Part shown: one piece after another, positions 1 to 15,100 of the stretch
Layout: every line of letters begins with the position of its first letter
Position numbering within the stretch: the first letter of the stretch is position 1
Source: Plazaster borealis
Taxonomy: Eukaryota; Echinodermata; Asteroidea; Forcipulatida; Labidiasteridae
DNA length: 64,000 nucleotides
NCBI GenBank assembly: GCA_021014325.1
Contig: CM037475.1
Coordinates: 1,023,001 to 1,087,000, forward strand
Direction of reading: 5' to 3'
The notes under the pieces: generated by a model
What the model saw: the letters and a program-made list of their open reading frames with translations, nothing else
The model's database searches: none
What the model was told of the DNA's origin: nothing
Position numbers and translations under genes: made by a program

Positions 1-23
1 ATTGTCGAGTTGGGTTTTGACAT

Positions 24-105
24 CTAAGTATCCTTCAGATTGGAAGACGCTTTTTTCTTTCTTGCTGCGAGCATATCATAGAAGGGATCCTTACTGATAC
101 TGGCA
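24..105 (-). CDS. CYTH: Cytohesin exon 13 (C-terminal basic tail and stop)
   Basis: Encodes [26 protein letters not shown] and [15 protein letters not shown] is the conserved cytohesin C-terminus: a helix plus polybasic stretch that aids membrane binding and, in the mammalian family, takes part in autoinhibition. The acceptor is CTCTACAG. Only 23 bp of 3' UTR is in the window, so the poly(A) site is outside. Confidence 0.96.
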
Positions 106-3100
106 CTGTAGAGAGAAACAGATAGATGTTGAGTACAGTGAGTCTGAACATGATCTAAGATGACATGGACGTAATCTATCGCTATAAATAACCCGTGACA
201 CAAAATCACAACACTGCCGAAATTACAGGGCACCCTCAAAACCCCAAATAGGGCATTCCAGCCGAACTTCCAATCACAAACTTCCATTCTTAAATTGTTA
301 GAATGATAGAACTTGAGACTAAGATGCACTGTGATACCACACTTCACTAAGTTTTAGTTTCTTTAATTTATGAAGAAAACTTAATACTTGTTTCCAACTG
401 CTTACCAACCAAAATTAACTGTTGTGTAAATAACTTATTTGATGTTTTCCTTTTGCCTTAAGTCTTAAGAGGTTCTTGTGTTTCAAGTAAATCTGTAAAA
501 AGTGTCTTTTAAGGAGCTTTATGATGAGTTTTATTTCACATCATTGTTTTTCTTAAGTCAACCCTCCTACTGTTAGACCATTTAATATCATCCACTGTGG
601 TTTTGAAAGATGTTGCCATCCTGCACTATGATATCATAACTTATGATGAAAGCATCTACACAGTCCACGCATGTACACAGTTTAGTTCTGTGCACAGCTG
701 TGCAACCATACACAACCCTTGCAGTCGAATGGTTTCAAATGGTTGGTCAACTCACTGGAAAAATGACACAAAGAGTAGGAGGGTTAATTAGTAGGTTGGG
801 CTTGGGGTAAATATTCCATGGGTTTATTTCTTACGTGATGGATTTGATCCAAGCTTCTTTTTCCTCCAGAGTCGACGCTGACATGCGGTAGATGTTGTGT
901 TTACCTTCCACCACCTTCCCATCTGCGTCTGTCTTACAAGCCTTGATGATTTCACGCCCGTCCGAGGCAAACAGCTCAAAACAGTGCTGTGGGGAGAGGG
1001 ACGGGAACACAAACATTGACATGTGTTTTTGAAGTATGGTAAACTTGTTACCGGGGACACATGGGTACCGACTGGAACACCTGTTCAATGTTTGGCTAGA
1101 CCCCAATAGGCTTAAGGAGTAGCATATTGTGGGAATGTCTGAGTCAAGGGAGAAAGTTCAACTGTTCCCTTATTGTCCCTGATCGGCCAAAAGTAAAGCC
1201 ATCATGAATCCCTTACAGACAAAGTTCATTTGAACCAACTGACAAAACTAGTCAGGACCCTTATATATACAAAAGTGCAATCAGCATGATTGTATATAGG
1301 GATTCTAGGAATCAGACATAGTTGGTAATAGGATAATAAGGCCGAGTCCAAATTGGCAGCCACAGCTACGGCTACGGCTAGATTTCCACGTCATCATGTG
1401 TTGAAGAATAGGACGTCCTTAGCAACAGCCCTAGCCGTAGCTGTAGTCGCCAATTCGAATGCGGCCCAACTATGTAATATGTAGTTACGGATAATTATTT
1501 CAACTCATCAGGACATATTTATATGTCCATCTGATGTTGATACTCTAAGACACCACCTGCCAAGTAGGTAGACTTGTGCCTTAGTTTATCAAGCTACTGG
1601 GGAGTAAAGTAACCTAAACCTGCTCTAGACAGGCAGATGGGTAAACAGGTGTTTCAGAGCATCTAAAGGCCAAACTTCATTAGACAAGCTTAGCAGATAT
1701 TAACAGGGTACCAGTCATGTGTTCAGCCAATTCGCAAACTCAGTAACTCCATCCAATTGGCTCCCAAGCCCAAAGAGCTGCTTATAATTACACAAACTTG
1801 CTAAGCACAGACACATCCTGCTCAGCAAAAATGTGTTACCAGCCAAATTCCATATACCAGGGGTGAGAATTGAAGAATGTGAAAATTCCCCCAAAATTGC
1901 TTTTGGACGTAGGTTCTCCCTTATTCTAGACCCAGAACCTCTCAAATGTTAAAATTCAGGAGGTTTTCAGACTCTGTGCATCACCAGAAATACAAAATTA
2001 CAGGCTTGGACGCAATGTGGACTATTTCTTTCTCCCTTTGTTGACTGCTTTACTTCTTTCAAGACAATTTAAAGGCTCAAGGAGATTTTTTTAAAAACGA
2101 GAAATCACATGTCCGATATACATTACACTGCTTCCAAATGGTCCTGGATCATTTTTGTTAAGAAGAAATCTTTCCTGCTAAACGGCTCAATGAAATCAGA
2201 CAAAGATTGAAATGGTGTTCATCTATACTTACCGGTTTCTTACTGTCTTCTATCTCTCGTATCTGTAAGTTTTCCAGCGGGATTATCCCTCGAGGTTCTT
2301 TGTCCTAAGAAGACAAGAATAAATAAGAAATTGACTCAACAGAAGATCACAAAATGATTTCTAATATCTTGAGATATATATATTTGTCCATGTAAAAACT
2401 ATTATTTCGACTCTTCAAACATTGCAAATTGCAAATAAATAAAATGATTTAGTTCAAATTACACAAGAAGAAATTATAACAAATCTCTTTGGGTATTAGC
2501 ATGTGGTCAGCTTATGTAGCTCATACTGTTTTTGACTGTAAACAAATAAATGATGAAAACAAAACAAATTTAATATTGATAAAAATCATTGCTAGATCGA
2601 ACAGATTTAAGAAAAACAACTCGCATATTTACTGAAGAAAAAATAGCATGGAACAGAAAGACAGAAATGCATCAATATTAGAAATTGAAAAGGGATGAGA
2701 TTTGCACCATGCATACCCAAGTTTTTAAAGTTAAATTAAAAAAACATTTGTAAAAAATACAGCACTAATTGTGATGTTGGATGTGTAATAAATAAGTAAA
2801 AGGAACTGCAATCAGACCTGGTTCTTACAAGAACAACTACCTCTGAAGAAAAACAAATCAAGAACTTGCAGAACCTAAACCTACATTCCTAAAGGGAATC
2901 AAACTACCTTTTTAATTAGAGTATCACATTTAAATCAACTGCATATAATTTGATCAGTGAATATTAAATGTTTATTTCATTATCATGGCGTGTCGTGGCC
3001 GAGCGGTTAAGAACACCGGACTCAAGCTCTGGTGTTTCTGATCGTCAGAGTGTGGGTTTGAGTCACGGTTGTGACATTTGTGTCCTTAAGCAAGACACTT

Positions 3101-6100
3101 AACCATTATTGCTGCATCCTTCGGATGGGACGTAAAGCCGTAGCTCCCGTGTGTTGTGTAATGCTCGTAAAAGAACCCAGTGCACTTATCGTAAACAGAA
3201 GGGGTTTGCCCTGGTTTGATCTGCAGAATATTGCGCCACAGCACCTTGTAAACCATTACATGGTGCTTTGTAAAGAAATAGGTCTCATACTTCAAAAACG
3301 TAGCTCCGCATACCTTGCAGGAAAAAAATACTGAGCGCTTTGATACGCCCCTTGGGGTGTGATAAAGCGCTATATAAAAACTCAGTATTATTATTATTAA
3401 CAAGGGGTTTATTCAGTGTTATTGGTTGTGGGGCCTCGATACGTCCACTACCCTGCTCTCTCTCTCATCAGGGCCCATTGCAAATACTTTACCAGCAAAA
3501 TGTGCTTAAGTGCATGTATATTTCACAGGTTAGCAAGAAAAGTACATGAAGGCGACTTGCATGTCAGTGCACCATTGATTTACACTGGTATGTATTTTTG
3601 TTGCTTACAGGAAACACGGCAAGGTTAGCACACCTTTTCCTGTGCTTAGATTAGCAGCGGTACAAAATAGTTAAGAACAAAATCGACAGTGAAGAAACTT
3701 TCTGAAGTTGGGCCCGGGAGACTAGAGGTATAGTGGAGGTGTAATAAGAAGAATCCTATATAGTGACTTACTGTGGTGTATTCAAAATAGTACAGGCAGT
3801 TATCGGTCAGGATGAACCAACGACGCTTCCAGGTTTTATAACGACCTCCTGGATATCAAAAGAAGAAAACAAGAAACTTCATTAAGTGATTAGGCTAATT
3901 AAACTGACTGGGATCAAACTAGATCAAAAGAAACATGCAGAATCAAACAAAACACAAAATGCAACAAATGATTCGTTAGAATGATAATATATTAAGCCAA
4001 TCGCATGATGATTGATCAATCATAGCTAAAATTGCACACCGGGAACTCTCACAAAATTCTGACGTGCCTGTCCATACAGGTATATAGTGGGTGGATGGGA
4101 TTTGATGGTTCTTTTTCTATTATTGAGGCACCCCCTCCCCACAACCTCCTCCTCCCTTATTCCTAGTTCACCTCCTACATCAACTCAATACCACCATAAC
4201 TCAGCCATGCTATCTGAGTTACATTTGGAATCCTAAGCACATTCACTTGTGGTATCATTGAGGCAGAAAATAGCTTGGGATGTAAACAGCTAACCATCTA
4301 CATCTTCTTTACAAGAAACAGGAAACAAATCTCTTTCTCAGCCAAGTTTCCTTTTCAAGATGTTCCTAGTAGATAGTACCCCCCCCCCTCACCCCAGGGA
4401 AAGTAAGAAATCATCCCCAGTACAACTGTAAGAGTGGGAATAATTAAGGAATATCACATTTCTTGAGAAAAGGAACACGATAACTGATGCTACAGTAAGT
4501 GACTTCATGTGTTGTTTCCCTTGGGTCATGTGCATCATAAACTCCCGACCGATAACTCATCATTCTTTTTGACACCCCTGGGAAAGAGAGCGAAGGACGA
4601 TCTTGTCTTCAAGCCACTGAAGAGTGTCTTCTTGAAATCATCTTGAGGTTGACTGCTTCTTTGTATCAGATGAGGAAGAGCTGACAAACATGTTCAGTAT
4701 AAAGGCTGTACCCATCAAGTTTGAACTTTTGCCGTATTCAGACATATGGAGCTAATGAAACTAAAGTCCGATTTCAAACCATGAAACAAAAGCGTAATAT
4801 TCTCTCAACAGTTTCTCTTTGCTTAAAGCTTAATTATTTGCATAGATTTAACACAAATTAGCTTATTCACTTGCATAGATTGAATGCAAATTAGATACTT
4901 AACCAAGTTACTTGCTAAGGCTATCCATCCAATTGGAGATTTGAAAACTTTGTATTACATTGTGGGATCAACTCTTTGAAAGCTACATTTCAACTGAATA
5001 TTATCTTATTGCCATTTTGTCCGTCTTGTTCCCTGTCTTCATTAGTAATAGTGAATACAGATTCTCATTATTCAAAAAGGGGTCTCATTTTGCTCTTCCG
5101 GTCTTGGTATGGCTTACTTGATATGGCGCAGAGATACTTAGTTGCTTGCAATGTGATAAACATTGATTCATGAGATTGGTGGCAGAGATACTTAGTTGCT
5201 TGCAATGTGATAAACATTGATTCATGAGATTGGTGGCAGAGATACTTAGTTGCTTGCAATGTGATAAACATTGATTCATGAGATTGGTGGCAGAGATACT
5301 TAGTTGCTTGCAATGTGATAAACATTGATTCATGAGATTGGTGGCAGAAGAAACCTTGTTTGAACTAAAATGAATCAGTCGCAAGTCATCTATGCCACAA
5401 TTCGACCTCCCTTTCTCCTTTCCACGAAACAAAGTGTAAAGAAAATGCCAGTTGATCTCAGCGAGTATTAGAACTGCTCATCCGAGTAAGCCTTGCAATT
5501 AATATTTCCTTCAAGGAACATTTTGAGTCATTATCAACAGCAGATAAACACTTTAAGACCTTTTTTTCTGCAGTCATGTGTAAGACTTCTGCTCAAAGAC
5601 TGCATAGTCACGCACACTTCAACATTTTTCCGTTTACAATTAAATTGAGGAAGTTAAAGTGTCTTTAACAGCAAGTAGGATGGCTAATCCTTCGTCGACA
5701 TTTAATACACCCAGAAATTCAAAGAGAAAACTAGTTTAACTATGTGTTTGAGTCCCCTCCTGGATGCCGAAAGACTTCTGGATGTTCCCGCTGGAGGATT
5801 ATACAGGAGGGGGATAGGCCTAGCGGGAAATAATACAAATACGTGTGTATGTGTCAGTGAAGGTAAAGACGTCATGATGTATGTGTCACCTACATGAACG
5901 ATGACTAGTGCAATATTTGTTTGGCTTCTTGTAACGAAGGCAGTGGAAGTTGGGATGTTGAAGGTGGACTCAAATCTGTGAGATGAGCAGGGCCCAATTT
6001 CATGGAGCTGCTTTAAGCACGTAAAGTAGCTAAGCATAACAAAATTATGTTTACCGGAATAAGGTTACCAGCTAAAATACCATGTCACATGTACAATCTG

Positions 6101-9100
6101 TCACTGGTATCCTGCTTATTCTTGCTTAGCAGAAAATTAAAAGCAACCTTTTCTGCTTTAAGCATCTCTATGAAATTTCTAGGTTTGAGTATTCATCAGC
6201 GATGCAATCTTCAAGTATTTTTGTCGTCAGAGAAGGAACCGATGTCTGGCCGAACAAAACTAGGGACAATTGTGGAGTCAAAACCAACTTTGATTTCTTC
6301 AAAAATCCATACGAATAAAGACTACAATTTGTTATCTTAAATACAAACCTTTGACAATAAATCCAGTAAGCGTTAACAAAGGATGGTTTAGTTAGGTAGT
6401 TAATGTACACAGGAAGAAAATAACCAACAAATGGACATTTAGAATAAAAAAAATTGATCAGTTTTTAAGAAAAGTTTAACGGTTGAAAATAAACCAACCA
6501 CAAATAGAACAACAAGTATTGTTTGACATTGAATTCAAGAAATCAGGAATATTTCAATAACTGATGAAACCACTACGGTTTACAAAAATAACTTGACAAA
6601 CTCAAATCACTGAAGTAAAAGATAGATTAGCACATGCAGACTCATGCGTTTGCTAAATATGGAAATGTGCAACTCATGCTTTTCTTGTAAACAATCAGTA
6701 ACGAAAAGTTTATCTCGGAAAACACAAATTTGTGAAAATGTGTTCATAAAAATGACTAAAATAAAAAAATGGCAATTCAAGTCATATTATGATATAAAGC
6801 TGCGATTTGGAGTTGGGATCCCCAAAAATCCTTCCCCAACCCCCCTTCTCAAACATAATGCACCCCTCTACGTACCCCTAGCCCTCACTTCAGTTAACAC
6901 TTTGTCTTATTAGATTTCAGAACAGAGTGCAAGCACCGACCCAATGTTAAGCGACTTCCTCTGCCTTTTCCGTAATTGTGATTACATAGCACCTTTGTAG
7001 CCCACATCAGCATGATCTTGGAGACACCAAACCCCCTGGACAATTTTAGGTTTCCTTGAGTTTGTTTTTCCTAATTGCTTCTCTTGACAAAAAGGATACC
7101 CTTGTCTTTATTAATTTAGAGTGGGCAACCCATACGAGACGCATGCCATCCTGGCAGGGGAATTACTGGCTTTGGACTCTGGCTTTCACAATGACATTGG
7201 AGTTTTTCTCCTGTGAACTTGAGATTCGGTTCCCTCTTACAAATATCTGTTGATGCAGCAAAAACACTTCAACTTGGGGTTTTTGTATGGAAAATATTGC
7301 AATAAACATAATTTCTGAAAAATATAGAGGGCTAAGTTTCATCAGTTTATAAATGTATGATTTCAAGTAAGGCTAACTGTTGTTCAAAAAAGCGTGTTTG
7401 ATATTGCATAGGTAAACATTGGCTCTTTCTGTCTCAGTAAAGTCAGTATGAATATTCCAATTTGCATATTTGAGATAATTTCATGTAAACATACTTGCTG
7501 AACTGTGATAACATGTAGGTCTTGATCATGTTTAGGTACATGCAAGAAAATATGTTCATAAAGCCACTGAAAATGTTGCTCCCCTCTTTTGTAACTTTAA
7601 TCCAACCCTTACAGGTTTTTACAGCCAGAATAATCTAAACAAACTAAATTTAAAAATAAATAAAATAAACGCTTACTCGACCAATCTGTAAGTTTTTTCT
7701 GGACTAGACTTAAGTGGCTGTAATTGAAAGTTTCTTTCCAAGTTACGTTAGTTTCCTGACATCATGCTGTTTCTTATTTTCTACTTTTCCTTAAGTGCAC
7801 CCGTCATTTAATACAAAACTCCCAGGAGAAGCGTCATAAAACTACTTCAACAAGTTTGTTGATTACTTTTTCGGAGATGATTTACAGCTTTGAGGGTGGG
7901 AATCGAATACAGACGATTCTAAAAAAAGATCTTAGATTGAGCTGACTCATTTGGAAGTGGTACGATGACGGTCATGTCGTTGTCAACGTAACATTTGGAT
8001 ATAAACAAGATCCTGATATTGTCATCATGGTTGTCATCATTCGAGAAAAAGAGATGGAAAAGTGTTTTGTTGTCCACAAAAAAAAGAAACCGGTCTGATT
8101 AGAGAGAAGTCTTTGTTAAAGGTTTAAGTTTTGTCAGAAGAATGATGCATTTCTTTGAGAGATAATGTGAGGTTTTGAAGAGTAATTTATAACGGATGTT
8201 AAGGATGATGCGTCATGCTTAAGGATCACTACCCTGCCTTTCAACAGTAACTGATAGAACAATGTCATTCATAGAATGTGGATGTTCATGCGTTGCTATA
8301 ACAGACAATGTGCACTTGAATTGACACAAAGGCACATTTTACTCTTCGGAGAGAGGGAAACAAATATACAAGTAAATGATAAAGATCTCAACTAGAGTAG
8401 TTTCCTTCTGTGGTACTGAGTCACTTTATAAGAATTGTGTAAGAAACAGTTTGGGGTATAGCTTCAGAGAAATCCCATTTCAAATATCAGCAAGAATTTA
8501 GACAAGCATAGCCCCGACTGTAAAATGGCAGACCACGTTACCAGCCTAAACCTTCACAAGCTAAACTGAGCATCTTTAAAGAAGACTTTTCCCAAGATGA
8601 ACATTGATTCCAAATCGATCAAACTCCAGTGGCAGGTTTTGCCTGAAAGTGAGGACTTCAAAAGAGGTTTTAGTGTTGATTAACCATAATACTCAATATT
8701 TCTAATGGACTCAGGAAGGTTTGAAGAGAAGTCTTAAGGAGGCAGGGTTAGTTCTTCAAATACATGTGAGAGCAGAAAAGATGAGTTGAGAAACACAAAT
8801 CTTGACAAAATGCACAAATGTTGACTGACTAAACTAAATATCCATGCTCGTTGATCCTAATATGTGTACAATCTCAGGCCACTACTGATGAAACACAGAC
8901 AGGATACGTTCAATTTCATCGCTGAAATTAACTCTGAAATATCATTGCACAGTTAATTTACGATATCAACTCATAAAGGAACCCCGAAGAAAAAACTATT
9001 TTTGTCGTTGCAAGTTTTTCCGCAAAGGGACACGCAAAATATGTGGATGAGTTTATAGATGATTTTTGTTAGTTGATTGAAAAGCGCAAATAAAAAGGAA

Positions 9101-12100
9101 CAAACATGGTTGTAAGATGATAATTGGAGTTGACTTAAGGTACTGTACTAAGCCTCTGAGATGTTGAACACGCATTCAAATGTAATAACTTGTTTCCTTC
9201 ATGTCCAGAAATTGCTTCGGTAAACAACCAAGTTAGTCCCTCTGGACAAATCAAATTTCAACCATTTCTTTTTTCAGAGCAAATCATTTTGGACATTGGT
9301 TGTTGGAAATTTATCTTAGGTTCTATGAACCCTGAGGATGCAGAGAAGGAAACAAGATTGTTATTGTAAACTTCAGGAGCAGCAACAAAATAATATTGTT
9401 TTTTCTCTTGAGAGTTGTTAAATGTCAAACCACTGGCAGTGTTTCAACTTGAGTGGCTACGGGTGTGGCTTTCGGCTACAGCAGCAGCATTACAAAATGT
9501 ATGCATTTAGAGTGATCTAGCATAGCCGCAAGCCGCAAGCCGCAACGCAGCCACAGTCAATTTGGACATGACTCTTGGCAGAGAAATTCAAAGTACCCAG
9601 GTAAAAACAAGTACCAAAGACTCAAGAGTATTTTCTGCAAAATTTTCTGCCAGAATTCTCTGGTTGTTTTCAAAATGATCATTTGTAAAAAACAATTTCA
9701 GATGGAGGTTTGTCTTTTTGCTTTCTCCATATCTTTAGATGACCGAGTATGAATTTATGCGAACTATTCTCACCAAGAACCAGCCAGGGAATGAAAAAAC
9801 AACTCATGAGATCTTAAGAAAGCATCTTGCAAGCTCACTTTCAAGAGAAAGATTTGGGCATTTGCCGAACAGGACAGATGAAAACATGCACGCAAAAACG
9901 ACAAGACATTCCAAAGATTTTGAGCAAACATGCTGGCACAAACTGACCTCCTAGGATATGGTTGAGAAGAACACCACAGAGGCGAAGCACAAAAGGGGAA
10001 GGAATTGAGTTTCAAGAACGGAGGATGCATTTTATTTGTGATCCAGGGGGGAGGGGGCAGTGAAGATAGGGGGAGGGGAAAGAAGAGAAGCACATTATGT
10101 TTAGTGATAGGATTATTATTCGATTGCATATGTAAAGAAAGCAACGCAAGGCTTATTTTTTTCAATACACCTGGTTGAGATGGGTAGATACAAAAAGAAT
10201 AGAAAACAAGTCGGGGTTAAAATCATCATTACAATTCAACTGCAAGTGTTAGATTCATTCAGTGTAGATTTGGTTCTTTCAGAGTGAGGGGGCAGCTAAG
10301 TTAACTCTTTCACGGTAATACATGTAGGTAATGTTTTCCACTTAGTGAAATGTTCACTTAGAACAAGCATTACTGTCATAAGTTGCTCAAAGACTTAGAT
10401 TTTCATTATAATCAAAACTCTTTATTTAATATTGCAAAAATTACAGTGAAAGAGTTATACAAAAAAATGAAAAACAAAGATTTGTCTTATATAATTTCAT
10501 TTTCAAAATTCTCATACATGTCATTAGATAAAGACACAGCACCATACCTTGTCTCTATCATAAATCATTTCAAGTCTGACAGGTCTTTGTAAAAAATTCT
10601 TCAAATACGTGATTTTTGTTCTTCTTTTTAAGATGACCAAATCAAAAACTTATTTGGTAATTTGACATGAGGTTCATGCAGGGATTTGAATGCATCTAAA
10701 ACAATCGCAATTTTCATTTTGAACGATTCATATTTTGTTGTGCAAGTTTTCAACCCAGGAGCACCAGTTTGCTTGACAAAACAAATCAGGCATAATAATC
10801 GATATATCAACAAAGACAAATCAGTGGTAATAATAATGTGCACAAATAGCAGCAGGCTCCCTCCAAATGCATCATGCATTGTTTGGGTATGTTGCTCAAC
10901 TACATGTGTTTCAATCACAGTTATGCAAATAAGTTTATTATCTAATACTACATGTTCACAAAATGTACCAACAAAGACACAGAACAAGACAGTAGTGTTG
11001 ACAGACAATTATCATTTAAAATGTACACAGGATACTTCTTCAATTGGTAGTAATCAGTGTTCAATTGTGCACCAAAATAACGCAGATAATCAACAAATTC
11101 AACTCTCCTTTATTTCATTTATTCTTGTTGTGAAGCCAAGGACTCCCAGAAAAGCGAACTTAATCATAGCCAAGAACCAAATGGAGTGAAGACAAAGAAT
11201 GAAGTTTCAAATAAAGATGTGGGAGGGAAACCTCAGATAATTATTCCAGGGAAAACCCACGCAAAAACGCAGTCAGATAGGGACTGAAAACCCAATCCAC
11301 ATAGTGCCCCGCTGACGGGATTTGAACCGGGGTCCTAGAGGTGGAAGGTGAGGAAAGATACCACTATGCCAACCCGACCGCCCAACGATCCTGTAGGCTT
11401 TTGACTCCATAAGCTTGCTTTTTAAAGACTCCCACCTCTGGATTACCCTTTTTAAAGGAATTGGTTACAGAATATTGTTGTGCTTTTTATTAAATGGAAA
11501 TAAATGATTGACTGATTGATGGATTGATTGATTGTCATGGAAGAGTAGGAGTTAACCCCGGTGTTTCTGGTTCATAGCAAGCATCCTTGTTTACAGGTTT
11601 CCTCAGGCTTGCAAGCTACAGTGATGAAGTTCACTTATGAGGCATCCTTGGTTTCATTACCAGAAATATAAAATAATAATAATCAAATAATAATTAGTAC
11701 AAAACGTCCTGACATCATTTCCATCTTAAATGGTCAGCAAAGACTAGGTTCTTTTTCTGAATTGTTCGTTTATTTTAATTATTTGCAATTTTAATTAGAC
11801 AGGGTAGCCTTATCAGTATGACTACTGCTATTCCTTAGGGACCTGTGTACAAACAGTAAAAAGTAAAATACAGAGCAATTTAGAAAAAGTGAGATTTGCC
11901 AACCAAAATAGAGTGCATTAAGACCCTTGGCAAACATAAACCATAGTTCGAAAAACCGCGCTCCCACTATTGAAGAAATTTCCAGCAGTGAGGAATGAAT
12001 GGAAGCAACGATGATATATAAAAAAGAGCGAGACCTAGTGACACACTTGGGGATTGAATCATGTAGGAATTCTTGTCATTTGATCTCTTTAACCACATCT

Positions 12101-15100
12101 GTACTTTCAAATTTTTAATACAAAGCGACACGATACGTGTGATGCCTAATATGTGAACATAAAGAGTGTGAAGTAATGGACAATGGAGGATTGTGTAGAT
12201 GAATCTGGGTGAATATTTTGTACAGGCTCCTATTTAGATATGACTCATGCAGTGAAAATAGCATCTTGTTATTTTTAAGAATTTTTTTTTCTGTCAATGA
12301 TTGTTCAGTTTCTTATTTTAAGACGTGGATGCACAGCTGGATGGTCAGGTTTTTTTTTTAATAGCAACTTTGCTTCATTTATCTGCAACCACAAACAAAT
12401 TGAATGAAACAGAGTAAGCTAAGATATACATCGGTTTCCCAAAACGCTGAAAGAATGAACAAGATTTCAATCTTGTCTACACATTTGGACTTGAAGCAAA
12501 ATTCTGAAAATATTGTGAAACATAAGTATTTTCTTTAAATATAAAGTAATAAGCCACAAGGAAACTGACTGAGTAAATTTTAAAATAATTTTGGGTTGAA
12601 CAAAGAAACAATGACTAAAGAGGCAGTTACCGGTAGAACAAAGATGTTGACAAAACAGTGAGACTGCCAACATTAGGGCTAGATAGCTCAGTTGGTAGAG
12701 CGCTGGCATGTTACTCGCAGGTTCAAGTCCTGCTCTCGTAAATTTGTTCTTTGTTCAACTCCAAAAACAAATTCTTTCAAGAGAAAGAATGACAGTGAAT
12801 CAAAATCTCGTCCTGAATTTTGTGTCTTTTAAATGCCAAACAGAATTCCATTTTGTTAACAACACAACAATACTTTATTCTTCAAGATTAAACCAATCGG
12901 ATCACTTCTTCTCTAATAGAGGGGTGATTTTATGGAACACTCCACAAGCTTCACTAGTTTCTGCAACTACTGTGGCTATTTAAGAATTTATTGGTCCTGT
13001 CCATCACCGAAGAGAACTAATCAACTAAGTATACCAAGTAAGTGAGAGTTTCTGACCAATAACCAACTCAATATCAAGAAAGCATTTATGGAAATGTGAC
13101 AATTTAAGAATGAAGCTGTATTTAATGTGGGTTTTTTTTTCAGTGTGCTGACGCAACAAACCCAAGCAGGAAACAGGCACAGGGAATTGATTTAAAAAGG
13201 GAAAGACCCAAAACTGGCCAAGTTTTTTTCGGTTGCTTCCCTAAACAACATAAAGCAGGTTAAGGGTGAAGGTTTTAAAAAAACTAATAGATCCATGTCC
13301 TCCGTTTTGTCTGATTCTGAAACAGATTCATGTAAATATGTCATTTCTTTGAAAGGGCATTCAACAACAAAAGAGAACCAAACGTACTTTCATTTTGCAG
13401 AAACGAAATTATGTAAAACATTGACAGACGTTTTCTTAAAGGGTTCGTACAACAGTGGGTAACCTTTGGGATAAGTAGACAAAAGCCATGTCTTAAATTT
13501 TCATGAAAAATACAAATACCCGAGTGTGAGAATTTCATCAAGATGGATTAACAGTAAGGCACATTAAGTGTTTTTCATATTTTGGCATTTGAAGAAGAAA
13601 TCAAAACAGCTAAACCCTTGATTAAAATTCAAATGAACCAAAGACCAGCAATGCTGTAGCTACTTCCCTCTTTCTATACACTTGCAAAACTAAACATTTA
13701 AGCAGTGCCAATGTGATGTTCGGAAACAATATGGCATTTTTCCAACAACCGAAATGTCAGGAAACTTCAGGGTAAAACAAGTAACACTTGAAAAACCCAA
13801 GTCTCACAACAACATGTCCTTAAGATGTTGAGATCACAGTAACCAGAGTACTCCACAAATGGAACCTCACATACGAATGTCCATTAAGTCTAGAAACATA
13901 ATATTTATGCAAGAGAAAAACAGACAGGATGGGGGCGGGAGAGAGGGTCTCGCTCAGCTGTCGTTGAATGCTTTTAAACCGAGTGAGGACTGACAGGCTG
14001 TTCAGATGGACTTGTTCCTCATACGTACATGGAAATCATCTTGCGGTAAACAGATTACTCTAGCGGGTCGGAGAGGGTCAGAGACTAAGACTGTCGGCAA
14101 TGATATGGATTAATGTGACAAGAACAGACCAAGGACGTCAATGAACAACAACTCAAGTCTCTCCATTCCAACTGATCATCCCCCGGCAGAGATGTAAGAC
14201 GACCAGATTAGAGATTTTGTTTTGTTGTAAAATTCTTCCCAATTCATGTTGGACGGGAGTCTGAGACCTTTTATAAAAACATCTTTGTAGATGCCTCTAA
14301 GATTGACTCTCTCCTTGTAATATTAAAGAGGTGTGTAGATTTTTGTAGAGTTTAATGAAATGGTTGAGATGAGGAATTTCAAGAGACCAAAAACTCTTCA
14401 AGACAACATCTCAACCATCAAGAAAATCACAATCACAATCAAATCAAAACATATCTTATCATAAAGAGATTTTGTCCTCTTTACCCTCTTTTGCAGCTCT
14501 TAAGATGGTGGATCTCCCAATTCACTTTGTTTGTTTTTTCTTATTATCCAATCAAATGGTCAGTTCAGTCAATTAACCATATCAGCACTACACCACAATA
14601 AACAAAAGAAGAAGAGGCCACAATTAACATTCACAAACAAGAACCTTTATCTTGAAAGTGGAGTTCCTCAGGAAATGAAAGTGGAGTTCCTCAGGGAATG
14701 AAAGGAGAGTTCCTCAGGGAATGAAAGTGGAGTTCCTCAGGGAATGAAAGTAGAGTTCCTCAGGGAATGAAAGTGGAGTTCCTCAGGGAATGAAAGTGGA
14801 GTTCCTCAGGGAATGAAAGGAGAGTTCCTCAGGGAATGAAAGTGGAGTTCCTCAGGGAATGAAAGTAGAGTTCCTCAGGGAATGAAAGTGGAGTTCCTCA
14901 GGGAATGAAAGTGGAGTTCCTCAGGGAATGAAAGTGGAGTTCCTCAAGGAATGAAAGTGGAGTTCCTCAGGGAATGAAAGTGGAGTTCCTCAGGGAATGA
15001 AAGTGGAGTTCCTCAAGGAATGAAAGTGGAGTTCCTCAGGGAATGAAAGTGGAGTTCCTCAAGGAATGAAAGTAGAGTTCCTCAGGGAATGAAAGTGGAG

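Noticed and set aside
2990..3077. Functional tRNA-Leu gene
   Set aside because: The B box and acceptor stem are mutated, and the sequence continues into a SINE body and tail.
5068..5432. Open frames encoding repeated peptides such as [18 protein letters not shown]
   Set aside because: They arise only because the 54-bp tandem unit is a multiple of three; no flanking gene structure.
10686..11189. 167-codon plus-strand open frame
   Set aside because: Antisense in a cytohesin intron, no recognisable domain, and its last codons run into the SINE at 11121-11385.
12676..12740. Functional tRNA gene
   Set aside because: Too short, and the anticodon stem does not pair; more likely a retroposon head or relic.
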